DNA from: Oleiagrimonas sp963747595
GTDB lineage: Bacteria; Pseudomonadota; Gammaproteobacteria; Xanthomonadales; Rhodanobacteraceae
NCBI GenBank assembly: GCA_963747595.1
Contig: CAVVFO010000002.1
Location: forward strand, 1,674,001-1,738,000
DNA length: 64,000 nt
Direction: 5' to 3'
The notes below the pieces were generated by a model, which did not search any database, was not told the origin of the DNA, and saw nothing but the letters and a program-made list of their open reading frames with translations. The translations under genes were made by a program, and so were the position numbers. Below are positions 50,553 to 59,756 of the stretch, piece after piece; positions within the stretch are counted from its first letter, which is position 1; each line of letters begins with the position of its first letter.

Positions 50553-52880
50553 ATGAACGCAACGGCCCTACTTGCAGGCCGCGCCGGCCCGCAGGATCGC
50601 ATCAGCAAGGTCCTGATATGGGTCCTGCTGGTCACCACCGTGGCCTGCTGGATCGGCATGGTCTTCGCCACGCGAAGCACCTACCGGCAGGCTGCGCCGC
50701 TCCCGCAACAGATGGTGTCCGCCAGCGGCGCCACGGTGATGACACACGCCGACATCGTGGCCGGCAAGTCGGGTTTTCAGAAGGCCGACCTGATGGACTA
50801 CGGCAGCCTGTACGGCATGGGCTCGTACTTCGGCGAGGACTACACCGCCCAGTATCTGGTCCAGTTGGCCAACGAAACCCGCAACAACCTGGCCCTGAGC
50901 CGCTACGGCGCGACGTTCAAGGCGCTGGACGCGGATCGGCAGTCAGGCATCACGCGCACCATGCGCCAGGACCTGCAGGGCATCGACCTGACCCGCTCCA
51001 CCGTGGTGCTGCCCGACGCGGTGGCCCGGGCGGTGGTCACACTGCGCGGGCGCATCGGCACTGCGCTGCGGCGCGACGACTTCGGCAAGGGCTACACCGG
51101 TGCGCGCTCGCTGAATGAGGCGCAGGCGCAACAGACCGCCAGCTTCCTGCTGTACTCGTCGCTGACCACGGTCGCGCGGCGACCGGGCAAGGACTATTCC
51201 TGGACCAGCAACTGGCCGGCCGAACCGCTGGTGGGCAACAGCCCCACCAAGTCCACGTTCACCTGGACCTGGATCTCGTTCCTGATGGTGTTCCTGGCTA
51301 TCGGCGCGGTGCTGGTGGTGTTCCGCATGTGGATCGAGCCGAAGGCCAAGGGCGAGACCTTCGAGCCGACGCTGGCCAGCTTCGGCACCCCGACCCCCAG
51401 CCAGAAGGCCTTGTGGAAATACTTCCTGGTGGTGGCCGGCGTGTTCCTGGTGCAGATCCTGGCCGGCTCGATCATGGCTCACTACTACACCGATCGCGCC
51501 AGCTTCTACGGCATCGAAGTGGACAAGTGGCTGCCGTTTGCGTTCCTGCGCAGCGTGCACCTGCAGGCGCCGATCGTGTGGATCGGCGTGAGCTGGATCG
51601 CGGCGGGCCTGTTCCTGGCGCCGTTGATCGGCGGGCGCGAGCCGAAGGGGCAGAAGTTCCTGGTCGACCTGATCTTCTGGGTTCTGGTGACCATCGTCGG
51701 CGGCGCGCTGCTGGGCGACTACCTGGGCATCATGGGGCTGGTCGACAAGAGCTGGTTCTGGTTCGGCAACCAGGGCCTGTCCTACCTGGAACTGGGACGC
51801 TTCTGGCAGATCCTGTTCTTTGTCGGCCTGGCGGTCTGGTGCGCGGTGCTGCTGCGGGCCTTCTGGCCGACGCTGAAATCCCTGTTCCGCCAGGGCGGCG
51901 GCTCGCTGTTCGGCCTGTTCCGCATCGAGCACCTGCTGTGGTTCAGCACCCTCAGCGTGGCGGTGCTGTACGTGTGCGGCATGATCCCGCTGGCCACGCC
52001 CAACCCGTCGTTCTCGATCACCGACTTCTGGCGCTGGTGGGTGGTGCACCTGTGGGTGGAGCTGGCTTTCGAGCTGTTCACCGCCGCGGTCACCGGCTAC
52101 TTCCTGATGGCGCTGGGCCTGGTCTCGCGGCAGATGGTCGAGCGCGCGGTGCTGTTCGAGTGGATCCTGATCTTCATCGGCGGCGTGCTGGGTACCGGCC
52201 ATCACCTGTACTGGGCCGGTGAACCGGGCCTGTGGATCGGCGTGGGCAGCATGTTCTCGTTCGTCGAGGTCCTGCCGCTGTTCCTGCTGGTGCTGGAGGC
52301 GATCGAGCAGCACCGCCACATCCGCGCCAAGGGCAACTTTCCGTACCGCCTGGCCTACCTGTACATCCTGGGCTCGGCGTTCTGGAACTTCGTCGGCGCC
52401 GGCGTGTTCGGCGGCGGCACGCTCAACGCGCCGCTGGTCAACTACTACGAGCACGGCACCTTCCTGACCCTCAACCACGCGCACACCTCGATGTTCGGCG
52501 CCTTCGGCCTGCTGGCCATCGGCCTGGTGTACATGGTGCTGCGCTACCTCAACGGCTCACGGCCGTGGAGCGACAAGGCCGGCATCTGGGCCTTCTGGCT
52601 GTACAACGGCGGCCTGGTGATGTGGATCGTGCTGAACTTCTTCCCCATCGGCTGGCCGCAACTGGAGGCGGTGTACACCCACGGTTACGCCTATGCGCGC
52701 AGCCTGGCCTTCTACGACACCACCACCGTCTGGCAATGGATGCGCATGCCCGGGGACATCGTGTTCGCCGTGGGCGCCTTGGTCATGGCGTGGGACTTTG
52801 CGGCCAAGCTGCTGGCGCGAATGCGCCTGCCACGCAAGATCGCGGTGCCGCTGGGCAAAGCCGTCGCCGGCGAGGCCTGA
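50553..52880 (+). CDS. norB: Quinol-dependent nitric oxide reductase (qNOR)
   Basis: 775 residues from the ATG at 50553, preceded by CAGGAAC. The N-terminal extension after the first helix (FATRSTYRQAAPLPQQMVSASGATVMTHADIVAGKSGFQKADLMDYGSLYGMG) is the fused NorC-like region without a CxxCH haem site, diagnostic of the single-subunit quinol enzyme. The 14-helix catalytic part has His ligands in HLQAPIVWIGVSWIAAG, VVHLWVELAFELF, GTGHHLYWAG and LNHAHTSMFGAFG. It reduces NO to N2O at the inner membrane. No nitrite or nitrous oxide reductase is nearby, so detoxification rather than full denitrification is the likely purpose. Confidence 0.95.
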   Translation: MNATALLAGRAGPQDRISKVLIWVLLVTTVACWIGMVFATRSTYRQAAPLPQQMVSASGATVMTHADIVAGKSGFQKADLMDYGSLYGMGSYFGEDYTAQYLVQLANETRNNLALSRYGATFKALDADRQSGITRTMRQDLQGIDLTRSTVVLPDAVARAVVTLRGRIGTALRRDDFGKGYTGARSLNEAQAQQTASFLLYSSLTTVARRPGKDYSWTSNWPAEPLVGNSPTKSTFTWTWISFLMVFLAIGAVLVVFRMWIEPKAKGETFEPTLASFGTPTPSQKALWKYFLVVAGVFLVQILAGSIMAHYYTDRASFYGIEVDKWLPFAFLRSVHLQAPIVWIGVSWIAAGLFLAPLIGGREPKGQKFLVDLIFWVLVTIVGGALLGDYLGIMGLVDKSWFWFGNQGLSYLELGRFWQILFFVGLAVWCAVLLRAFWPTLKSLFRQGGGSLFGLFRIEHLLWFSTLSVAVLYVCGMIPLATPNPSFSITDFWRWWVVHLWVELAFELFTAAVTGYFLMALGLVSRQMVERAVLFEWILIFIGGVLGTGHHLYWAGEPGLWIGVGSMFSFVEVLPLFLLVLEAIEQHRHIRAKGNFPYRLAYLYILGSAFWNFVGAGVFGGGTLNAPLVNYYEHGTFLTLNHAHTSMFGAFGLLAIGLVYMVLRYLNGSRPWSDKAGIWAFWLYNGGLVMWIVLNFFPIGWPQLEAVYTHGYAYARSLAFYDTTTVWQWMRMPGDIVFAVGALVMAWDFAAKLLARMRLPRKIAVPLGKAVAGEA

Positions 52881-52896
52881 GATGCATCGTCGCGGA

Positions 52897-52926
52897 GACA
52901 GGGGCCCGCGTCTGCGGGCTCCTGTC
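52897..52926. terminator. Hairpin between convergent norB and fnr
   Basis: GACAGGGGCCCGC (52897-52909) and GCGGGCTCCTGTC (52914-52926) pair over 13 bp with one G-T and a four-base loop. No T-run. Position between converging genes suggests termination in both directions. Confidence 0.55.
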
Positions 52927-52990
52927 GTGCCTCCCGGGGCTCGGCCCGCATACGCCGCGGCAGACGACCCGGACGCAAAAGAGGGCAGCG

Positions 52991-53752
52991 TCAGTCCGGC
53001 AACAGAGTATGCCCGATCCGGCGCAGGCGCTCGGCATCGAGCAATTCCACCTCGCGCCCCTCGACCCGGATCAGGCCCTGCTGGCGGAACCGGCCCAGCA
53101 CACGACTGACCGTCTCGGCAGCCAGACGCAGATAGTTGGCGATGTCCCCACGGGACATGCTCAAGTGGAAACGGATTCCGGAAAACCCACGCGCAGCATA
53201 ACGCTGGGCCATGTCGATCAGGAAAGCGGCCATGCGCTCGTCGGCGGTGTGATCGCCGGCCATCAGCGAGGCCGCGCCCAATTCCTTGCTGAGCAAGCGG
53301 AACAGGTACTGCTGCAGGGTCGGCATGCGGGTGGCCAAAGCACTCATTGCCGGGAACGAGAAACGGCAGAAATAGGTCGTGTCCAGAGCGATCGCGTTAC
53401 AGGGAAAGCGCTCGGGGTAGATCGCGTTCAGGCCCACCACCTCGCCGGGCAGATAGAAGCCCAGCACCTGCTCCTCGCCCTCGTCGTTGAACAACACCGT
53501 CTTGACCATGCCGCCGCGCACGGCGTAGATGGCCTGGAATGGATCACCGGCGCGGAACACGTAGTCGCCGGCATGGAACGGCCCGACGTGCTCGACCAGG
53601 CAATGCAGCTCGGCCAGTTGCGGCTTCCGGTAACCGGCGGAGATACAAGCGCCGGAGAAGGCGCAGGTGCGGCAGAAGCGTACCGCGTCGCCGTCATCGG
53701 CAATCGGGCTGGGCGGCTCGGGCAGCTTGCCCGCGGGCAGGTTGGGGTCCAT
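52991..53752 (-). CDS. fnr: Fnr-type oxygen-sensing transcription regulator
   Basis: 253 residues. Three N-terminal cysteines (FCRTCAFSGACIS, residues about 27, 30, 36) plus one in ERFPCNAIA (about 118) supply the four ligands of an oxygen-labile [4Fe-4S] cluster. The cyclic-nucleotide-binding fold (about 50-150) and a C-terminal HTH (MSRGDIANYLRLAAETVSRVLGRF, about 195-220) follow, with the E..SR residues that read TTGAT-N4-ATCAA. Two such boxes in the window, before norB and hemN, fit it as their activator. Transcribed towards norB, 82 bases after the hemN stop on the same strand, with its own start region at 53753-53834. Confidence 0.93.
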   Translation of the reverse strand: MDPNLPAGKLPEPPSPIADDGDAVRFCRTCAFSGACISAGYRKPQLAELHCLVEHVGPFHAGDYVFRAGDPFQAIYAVRGGMVKTVLFNDEGEEQVLGFYLPGEVVGLNAIYPERFPCNAIALDTTYFCRFSFPAMSALATRMPTLQQYLFRLLSKELGAASLMAGDHTADERMAAFLIDMAQRYAARGFSGIRFHLSMSRGDIANYLRLAAETVSRVLGRFRQQGLIRVEGREVELLDAERLRRIGHTLLPD

Positions 53753-53834
53753 GGCGTTATGCCGGGAAAGTCAGATGGCGAATCGGCGACCAGTATGCCG
53801 CTTCGCCGCGGCCTACTCCAGTGACCGCCGACGG

Positions 53835-55235
53835 TCAGATGGCGCGCGAGAACCCGCTGCGGGGCGTGCCGGCGTACAGGTAGGCATCGAAGCACATGGC
53901 AATGTGGCGGATCAGCAGGCGACCGCGCGGGGTGACCTCGATGGCTTCGTCATCCACATGCACCAGATCGTCATCCGCCAGGGGCGCCAGACGCGCAAGA
54001 TCGTGGGCAAAGTACACGTCGAACAGCAGCCGATGACGATCGGCGAACTCGCCCTTGTCCACCCGACCGTGACACATCAGCGCAGTGATCAACTCGCGGC
54101 GGATCAGGTCGTCGTCGTTCAGCCGCAGGCCGCGGGCTGCCGGCAGGCGCTGGGCATCCAGCGCGGCGTAGTACCCCGGCAGATCGCGCACGTTCTGACT
54201 GTAGCATTCGTCGATGCGGCCGATGGCGCTCACGCCCAGGCCGACGATGTCGCAGTCACCGTGCGTGGAGTAGCCCTGGAAATTGCGCTGCAGGGTGCCG
54301 GCACGCTGCGCCCGGGCCAGCTCGTCGCCGCGGCGGGCGAAGTGGTCCAAGCCGATATACACATAGCCGGCCGCAGCGAGTATCTCCAGGGTGCGGCCAA
54401 ACAGCGCCAGCTTGGTGGCCGCGTCGGGCAGTGTCTCGGCGGGAATGTGTCGCTGCGCCTTGAACAGCTGCGGCAGGTGCGCGTAGCTGTAGGCGGCGAT
54501 GCGGTCCGGCGCCAGTTCGATGACCCTCGCCAGGGTGCACGAAAAGCTCTCCACGCTCTGCAGCGGCAGGCCGTAGATCAGGTCCACGCTGATCGAGTCG
54601 ACGCCGTGCTCGCGACCGGACTGCATCAGCGTGTGCACCTGCTCCACGCTCTGCACACGGTTGACCGCCTTCTGCACCCGGGGATCGAAATCCTGGATGC
54701 CGAGGGACATGCGGTTCAGCCCCAGATCCGCCAGCGCCGCCACGTAGGCCGCATCGGCATAGCGCGGATCGAGTTCGATGCCGAACTCGCGGGTTGGATC
54801 GGTGCTCAGGTTGAAGTTCTGGCGCAGCGTGCAGACCAGCCCCCGCATACGCTCGATATCCAGGAAGTTCGGGGTCCCGCCGCCAAAGTGCAACTGCACC
54901 ACCTCGCGGTCACGGTCAAACAGCGGCGCGGTCAGCGCCACCTCTCGCCCCAGGTACGCCAGATAGCGGTCGGCCTTGGCCGTGTCCCGGGTGATCACCC
55001 GGTTGCAGCCGCAATAGAAACACGGACTGAAACAGAACGGCACGTGCACGTACAGCGACATATTGCGCGGAATCGGCACCTCGTTGGAGGCCCGCACCGC
55101 ATCGCGCAGGTCGGCCTCGCCGAATCCGGCGTGGAAATGGGGCGCCGTGGGATAGCTTGTGTAGCGCGGCCCGCTGGTGTCATAGCGGGCGACCAGCGCC
55201 GGATCGAACTGCGGAGCGGAGAGTGCGGTGATCAT
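53835..55235 (-). CDS. hemN: Oxygen-independent coproporphyrinogen III dehydrogenase
   Basis: 466 residues. Radical-SAM motif CFSPCFYCGC (CxxxCxxC plus the extra Cys typical of HemN, about residues 67-76) and HFGGGTPNFL just after. N-terminal YDTSGPRYTSYPTAPHF is the family start. It decarboxylates coproporphyrinogen III without O2 for haem synthesis under anoxia. A perfect FNR box lies 34 bases upstream of the start codon, so induction at low oxygen is expected. Located between the Fnr gene and the aromatic catabolism genes. Confidence 0.96.
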   Translation of the reverse strand: MITALSAPQFDPALVARYDTSGPRYTSYPTAPHFHAGFGEADLRDAVRASNEVPIPRNMSLYVHVPFCFSPCFYCGCNRVITRDTAKADRYLAYLGREVALTAPLFDRDREVVQLHFGGGTPNFLDIERMRGLVCTLRQNFNLSTDPTREFGIELDPRYADAAYVAALADLGLNRMSLGIQDFDPRVQKAVNRVQSVEQVHTLMQSGREHGVDSISVDLIYGLPLQSVESFSCTLARVIELAPDRIAAYSYAHLPQLFKAQRHIPAETLPDAATKLALFGRTLEILAAAGYVYIGLDHFARRGDELARAQRAGTLQRNFQGYSTHGDCDIVGLGVSAIGRIDECYSQNVRDLPGYYAALDAQRLPAARGLRLNDDDLIRRELITALMCHGRVDKGEFADRHRLLFDVYFAHDLARLAPLADDDLVHVDDEAIEVTPRGRLLIRHIAMCFDAYLYAGTPRSGFSRAI

Positions 55236-55268
55236 GACGCAATTGTGCCGAATGCACCCCCGGGGATC

Positions 55269-55282
55269 TTGATCCGGATCAA
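55269..55282. promoter_or_regulatory. Perfect FNR box upstream of hemN
   Basis: TTGATCCGGATCAA matches the FNR/CRP-family consensus exactly (10 of 10). It lies 34 bases before the hemN start at 55235; the transcript must start between the two. Confidence 0.85.
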
Positions 55283-55374
55283 GTCAGCCCGATTCCGGAC
55301 GCCCCTGCCGGCGGGTGTGCCTCGACCAGCATCGCCATCGGCACCAGCAAGGGCCCACTGCCCGTGCCGCTACA

Positions 55375-55404
55375 CGCACTCGCACTCGCACTCGCACTCG
55401 CACT
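55375..55404. repeat. Hexanucleotide tandem repeat (CGCACT) x 5
   Basis: Five perfect copies of CGCACT in the intergenic space between hemN and the fumarylacetoacetase gene. It is the second six-base repeat of the window. It is about 120 bases downstream of the fumarylacetoacetase stop and upstream of the FNR box. Confidence 0.9.
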
Positions 55405-55525
55405 CCGCCATCCTCGGACCGCCCGGCTCCACCGCCCCTATGGCGATGTTTTCTGTCGCCCGTGCTCCCGGCCCACCGGCGTGCTGCGCACCTGCCCCGT
55501 GAAGCCGTCGCGCGACCCTCACGCT

Positions 55526-56509
55526 TTACTGCACGGCGGCAATCGACTGCTCGATCGCGCCGAACAGGCTGTGCCCCTCGGCATCGGTGATCTCGATGCG
55601 CACGCGGTCGCCGTATTTCAGGAATGGCGTCTTTGCCTCGCCGTCGCGCAATTTCTCCACCGTGCGCTGCTCGGCCAGACAGGACGCGCCCCTGGAGGTG
55701 TCCTGGTTGGCGATGGTGCCCGAGCCGACGATGGTGCCTGCCGTGAGTGGGCGCGTCTTCGCTGCGTGGGCGACGAGCTGGGCGAAATTGAACTGCATGT
55801 CCACGCCGCATTCGGCCTGGCCCAGCCATTGGCCATTGAGCTGGGTCTGCATGGGCAGATTGAGCTTCTCTTCCCGCCACGCATTGCCCAGCTCATCCGG
55901 CGTCACGAACACCGGCGACAGGGCCGAGCGCGGCTTGGACTGCAGGAACCCGAAGCCCTTGGCCAGTTCTCCCGGGATCAGGCCACGCAGCGAGACATCG
56001 TTGACCAGGCCGATCAGCTGGATGTGCCCGGCTGCCTGTTCGGGGGTGACCGCCATGGGCACATCGTCGGTGACCACCACGACCTCGGCCTCCAAGTCGA
56101 TGCCGTACTCCTCGCTGGGAACCACCACATCATCACGCGGCCCCAGGAATCCGGCACTGGTGGCCTGGTACATCAACGGATCGGTGTAGAAAGTCTCCGG
56201 CACTTCGGCACCGCGCGCCTTGCGCACGCGCTCGACGTGCGGCAGGTACGCGCTGCCGTCGACGAACTCGTAGGCACGCGGCAACGGTGACGCCAGCGCG
56301 TTCATGTCCAGGTCGAACGCACCCTCGGCATGACCGTCATTGAGCTGATCGGACAACGTGTTCAGACGCGGCGCCGTGTTCGACCAGTCCTCGATGGCAG
56401 CCTGCAGCGTCGCGGCAATGCCGACGGCCTTGACCGCACGTTTCAAATCGCGGCTGACCACGATCAGCGTGCCGTCGCGGCCGCCTTGCTTGAGCGATCC
56501 GAGTTTCAT
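55526..56509 (-). CDS. Fumarylacetoacetate hydrolase family protein (tyrosine degradation)
   Basis: 327 residues. FAH-fold metal ligands are visible in YGIDLEAEVVVVTDDVP (the E..E pattern) and LIGLVNDVSLRGLIPGELAKGFGFLQSKPRSALSPVFVTPDEL, with GSGTIANQD near the C-terminus. It hydrolyses fumarylacetoacetate to fumarate and acetoacetate, the last step of the homogentisate path. It lies 151 bases downstream of homogentisate dioxygenase on the same strand, which fixes the substrate better than the fold does. A maleylacetoacetate isomerase gene is not in the window. Confidence 0.9.
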   Translation of the reverse strand: MKLGSLKQGGRDGTLIVVSRDLKRAVKAVGIAATLQAAIEDWSNTAPRLNTLSDQLNDGHAEGAFDLDMNALASPLPRAYEFVDGSAYLPHVERVRKARGAEVPETFYTDPLMYQATSAGFLGPRDDVVVPSEEYGIDLEAEVVVVTDDVPMAVTPEQAAGHIQLIGLVNDVSLRGLIPGELAKGFGFLQSKPRSALSPVFVTPDELGNAWREEKLNLPMQTQLNGQWLGQAECGVDMQFNFAQLVAHAAKTRPLTAGTIVGSGTIANQDTSRGASCLAEQRTVEKLRDGEAKTPFLKYGDRVRIEITDAEGHSLFGAIEQSIAAVQ

Positions 56510-56660
56510 AAGCGGTGTCCTTGTTTTTAGGTGGAAATCAGTGCGGCGACATCGTGCTGCAGGGCCGCCAGTCCAGCTTCAAGACGCTTCAGCCTCCGCG
56601 TCGGCCATCCCGCGGCTGCGCCGCTATGCGGCGGGCGGGCGCAGCGCCCGGTATCACCGC

Positions 56661-57971
56661 TCATGTCGCGCCATCGAAGTGGGGCGCGATGCCCTTCCAG
56701 CACGTGTAATAGTCACCCTGCAATTGCGGTGATTCCAGCGCCTGTCGCGTCGGCCGGATCACGCGGCGGGTCTCGAACATGAAGGCCATGGTGCCGTCCA
56801 GCTTCTGCGGCTGCGCGGTATCGCTTGTTGAGGCCTTCTCGAACGTGGCCGCATCCGGCCCGTGTCCGCTCATGCAGTTGTGCAGACTGGACCCGCCGGG
56901 AACGAAGCCGCCGGCACCCGCCTCTTTGGCGTCGTACTCGCCGGTGATCAGGCCCATGAACTCGCTGGCGATATTGCGGTGGTAATACGGCGGGCGGAAG
57001 GTGTGTTCGGCCACCAGCCAGCGTGGCGGAAAGATCACGAAATCCAGGTTCGGCGTACCGACGGTATCGCTGGGCGAGGTCAGCACTGTAAAGATGGACG
57101 GGTCCGGATGGTCCACGCTGATCGAACCCAGCGTATTGAACAGGCGCAGGTCGTATTTGCATGGCGCGTAGTTGCCGTGCCACGCCACCACGTCCAGCGG
57201 CGAATGGCCGATCCGCGCCGACCACAGCGTACCCTGGAACTTGGCGATGAGTTCAAAGTCGCCCTCGACGTCTTCATAGGACGCAACCGGGCTGAGAAAA
57301 TCGCGCGGCAATGCCAGGCTGTTGGCGCCGATGGGCCCCGGATCCGGCAGGCGCAGCAGCGCGCCGAAGTTTTCGGCCATGTAACCCCGCGCGGATGCAT
57401 CCAGCAGTTCCACCCGGAACCGCACGCCCCGCGGGATCACGGCGATCTCCTGCGGCTCGATATCGAGCACGCCCAGCTCGGTCGCCAGCCGCAGGGCGCC
57501 CAGCTGCGGCACGATCAGCAGCTCGCCGTCGGCGCTGTAGAAAAACCGCTTCTGCATGGAGCGGTTCGCCGCGTACATGTGTATGCCCACGCCGGCCTGT
57601 GCATCGGCGCCGCCATTGCCACCGACGGTCATCAGGCCATCAATGAAATCGGTGGGCGCATCAGGCAGCGGCAACGGATCCCAGCGCATCTGGTTGGGGG
57701 TCGCCGGCGCCTCGTCGAAACGGTTGTGCAATGCGGCGGCCGGCAAGGCCGCGAAGGGCGAGTGCACCGCTGCCGGCCGGATGCGATACAGCCAGCTGCG
57801 GCGATTTTCGCCACGTGGTGCCACAAATGCCGTCCCGGACAGCTGTTCGGCATACAGGCCGTGTGTCACGGTCTGCGGGGAATTCTGCCCCGTGGGCAAT
57901 ACCCCGGCGATCGCCTCCGTGGCGAAAAAATTGCCGAATCCGGACTGATACGCGGGACTGGAATGACTCAT
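56661..57971 (-). CDS. hmgA: Homogentisate 1,2-dioxygenase
   Basis: 436 residues, normal length. Begins SSPAYQSGFGNFFATEAIAGVLPTGQNSPQ and includes the iron-site region TFRPPYYHRNIASEFMGLITGEYDAKEAGAGGFVPGGSSLHNCMSGHGPD. The enzyme opens the homogentisate ring with O2 to maleylacetoacetate. Upstream partner of the fumarylacetoacetase gene; hpd, which makes homogentisate, is 600 bases away beyond a small membrane protein gene on the other strand. Start at the ATG 57971; no closer alternative fits. Confidence 0.97.
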   Translation of the reverse strand: MSHSSPAYQSGFGNFFATEAIAGVLPTGQNSPQTVTHGLYAEQLSGTAFVAPRGENRRSWLYRIRPAAVHSPFAALPAAALHNRFDEAPATPNQMRWDPLPLPDAPTDFIDGLMTVGGNGGADAQAGVGIHMYAANRSMQKRFFYSADGELLIVPQLGALRLATELGVLDIEPQEIAVIPRGVRFRVELLDASARGYMAENFGALLRLPDPGPIGANSLALPRDFLSPVASYEDVEGDFELIAKFQGTLWSARIGHSPLDVVAWHGNYAPCKYDLRLFNTLGSISVDHPDPSIFTVLTSPSDTVGTPNLDFVIFPPRWLVAEHTFRPPYYHRNIASEFMGLITGEYDAKEAGAGGFVPGGSSLHNCMSGHGPDAATFEKASTSDTAQPQKLDGTMAFMFETRRVIRPTRQALESPQLQGDYYTCWKGIAPHFDGAT

Positions 57972-58132
57972 GCGGGCGAACCTCGCTCAGGCTGTAGGGC
58001 TATGCTGCAGTGCACCGAGCATCGCAACATGCTTGGTGCTACGGTGCGCAAAGCGTTGTGAGGGCGCTGCCGTGGAGGGGACCGGCCAGGCGCCTTTTTT
58101 TGCTCCGTATTCATCATGTTGGGGAGGCTGAC

Positions 58133-58534
58133 ATGAGCGAGATCGACGTGAGTGTGAGTGAATCGCCGCGCAAGGTCATGATCGTGCGCGACGTGTGCCT
58201 GCCGTTGTCCACGATGACCGGATGGTTGCGCTGGCTGGGCATCGCCTTCATCGCCCAGGGCATGCTGTCGGCGTTGACCGTGCTCGGATTGCTGGTCGCC
58301 TGGCTGCCGATCTGGGCCGGCGTACTGATGGTCAAGGCATCCGGCAGCCTGCGCAAGGCCCATGAAAGCGAAGACGAAACGGTCATCGAGCTGGCATTCA
58401 CCAAGCTGCGCTCCTGTGTGCTTGTGCAGGGCATGCTGATGCTGGTCAGCGTCAGCATCGCGCTGGCCGTGGTGCTGTTTTTTGGCGGCACCATGGTGGC
58501 CATGATGTTCAGCGGCAACTGGATCGGGCGCTGA
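58133..58534 (+). CDS. Small membrane protein, DUF5362-like
   Basis: 133 residues from the ATG at 58133, preceded by GGGGAGG. Two pairs of hydrophobic segments (WLRWLGIAFIAQGMLSALTVLGLLVAWLPIWAGVLMV and VLVQGMLMLVSVSIALAVVLFFGGTMVAMMF) separated by a charged amphipathic stretch (KASGSLRKAHESEDETVIELAFTKLR). I recognise only a resemblance to DUF5362. It interrupts the tyrosine-degradation genes and is transcribed against them, so a link to that pathway is doubtful. Confidence 0.75.
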   Translation: MSEIDVSVSESPRKVMIVRDVCLPLSTMTGWLRWLGIAFIAQGMLSALTVLGLLVAWLPIWAGVLMVKASGSLRKAHESEDETVIELAFTKLRSCVLVQGMLMLVSVSIALAVVLFFGGTMVAMMFSGNWIGR

Positions 58535-58561
58535 GGCACCGACCCGGCCCCCGCCAATCTC

Positions 58562-59650
58562 TTACAGCACGCCGCGCTTGATCTGGTCGCGCTCGATGGA
58601 TTCGAACAGCGCCTGAAAGTTGCCCTCGCCGAAGCCTTCGTTGCCCTTGCGCTGGATGATCTCGAAGAAGATCGGGCCGATGCAGTTCTGGGTGAAAATC
58701 TGCAGCAGCAGCTTCTTCTGCGTCTCGGTATCGGCATCGATCAGGATCTTGTTCTTCGCCAGTCGCGGCACATCCTCGCCGTGGCCGGGGATGCGCTGAT
58801 CGATGACATCGAAGTAGGTATCCGGCGTATCCAGGAATTCCACCCCGGCATCACGCATCGACTCCACCGTGGTGTAGATGTCGTCGGTGAAGCAGGCGAT
58901 GTGCTGGATGCCCTCGCCCTTGTACTCGTCCAGATACTCGTTGATCTGCGACTTGGGATTGTCCGACTCGTTGAGCGGGATGCGCACCATGCCATCCGGC
59001 GCGGTCATGGCCTTGGACACCAGCCCGGTCTTGCTGCCCTTGATGTCGAAATACTTGATCTCGCGGAAGTTGAACAGCTTCTCGTAGTAACCGGCCCACT
59101 GCGCCATGTTGCCGAAGTGCAGGTTGTGCGTCAGGTGGTCGATGAAGGTCAGGCCAAATCCCTTCGGATGATGGTCCACACCCTCGATCCACTCGAACTG
59201 ATCGGCATACACCTCGCCCTTGTCGCCATAGGTATCGACCAGATACAGCATGCAATCGCCGATGCCCTTGATCACCGGCGCGTCGACCGCGCGGGTCTCC
59301 GGCTTGTGCTCGATCGTCTCGCCGCCGTTGGCCAGCACCTTGCCGATGATTTCGTCCGCCGGCTGCCGGAAACGGATGGCAAAGCCGCACGCGCACGGAC
59401 CATGCTCGGCGGCGAAATCGGCGGCAAACGAATCGGGCTCTTCATTGACCAGGAAATTGCACTCGCCCTGCCGGTACAGCGTGATGGCTTTTGCGCGATG
59501 CCGCGCCACGGCGGTGAATCCCAGGCGCTTGAACAGGTCATGCAGCATGCCTGGTTGCGGCGCGGCAAACTCCACGAACTCGAAACCGTCCACCCCCATG
59601 GGGTTCTCGAAGGTGGTGACCTGCATGCCGAGGTTGGGTTGTGCATTCAT
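58562..59650 (-). CDS. hpd: 4-hydroxyphenylpyruvate dioxygenase
   Basis: 362 residues from the ATG at 59650, preceded by GGAGGA. Vicinal-oxygen-chelate fold in two halves; iron ligands in FIDHLTHNLHFG (His), GIQHIACFTDDIYTTV (His) and FFEIIQRKGNEGFGEGNFQALFESIERDQ (Glu). It converts 4-hydroxyphenylpyruvate to homogentisate. Divergent from a MarR regulator, with a near-perfect palindrome between them that probably controls both. The longer frame to 59800 lies across that palindrome and is rejected. Confidence 0.97.
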   Translation of the reverse strand: MNAQPNLGMQVTTFENPMGVDGFEFVEFAAPQPGMLHDLFKRLGFTAVARHRAKAITLYRQGECNFLVNEEPDSFAADFAAEHGPCACGFAIRFRQPADEIIGKVLANGGETIEHKPETRAVDAPVIKGIGDCMLYLVDTYGDKGEVYADQFEWIEGVDHHPKGFGLTFIDHLTHNLHFGNMAQWAGYYEKLFNFREIKYFDIKGSKTGLVSKAMTAPDGMVRIPLNESDNPKSQINEYLDEYKGEGIQHIACFTDDIYTTVESMRDAGVEFLDTPDTYFDVIDQRIPGHGEDVPRLAKNKILIDADTETQKKLLLQIFTQNCIGPIFFEIIQRKGNEGFGEGNFQALFESIERDQIKRGVL

Positions 59651-59719
59651 GGGTGGTCCTCCGGGCGGAACAAAACAAAGTGCATAAGGCCGCGCTTGCA
59701 CGGCAGGGACAACCGTTAT

Positions 59720-59735
59720 AGTTTCACGTGTAACT
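59720..59735. promoter_or_regulatory. Palindromic operator between hpd and the MarR gene
   Basis: AGTTTCACGTGTAACT is a 16-base inverted repeat with one mismatched pair (T/T) in each arm relative to symmetry. It lies 70 bases before hpd and 21 before the regulator start, so it probably binds the MarR protein and autoregulates. Confidence 0.65.
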
Positions 59736-59756
59736 AATTGCAAGGGGCGCCGCAAC

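Noticed and set aside
53667..55502. 611-codon frame opposite hemN and fnr
   Set aside because: Spans two well-supported genes and an intergenic region with the hexamer repeat; product is low-complexity and unrecognisable.
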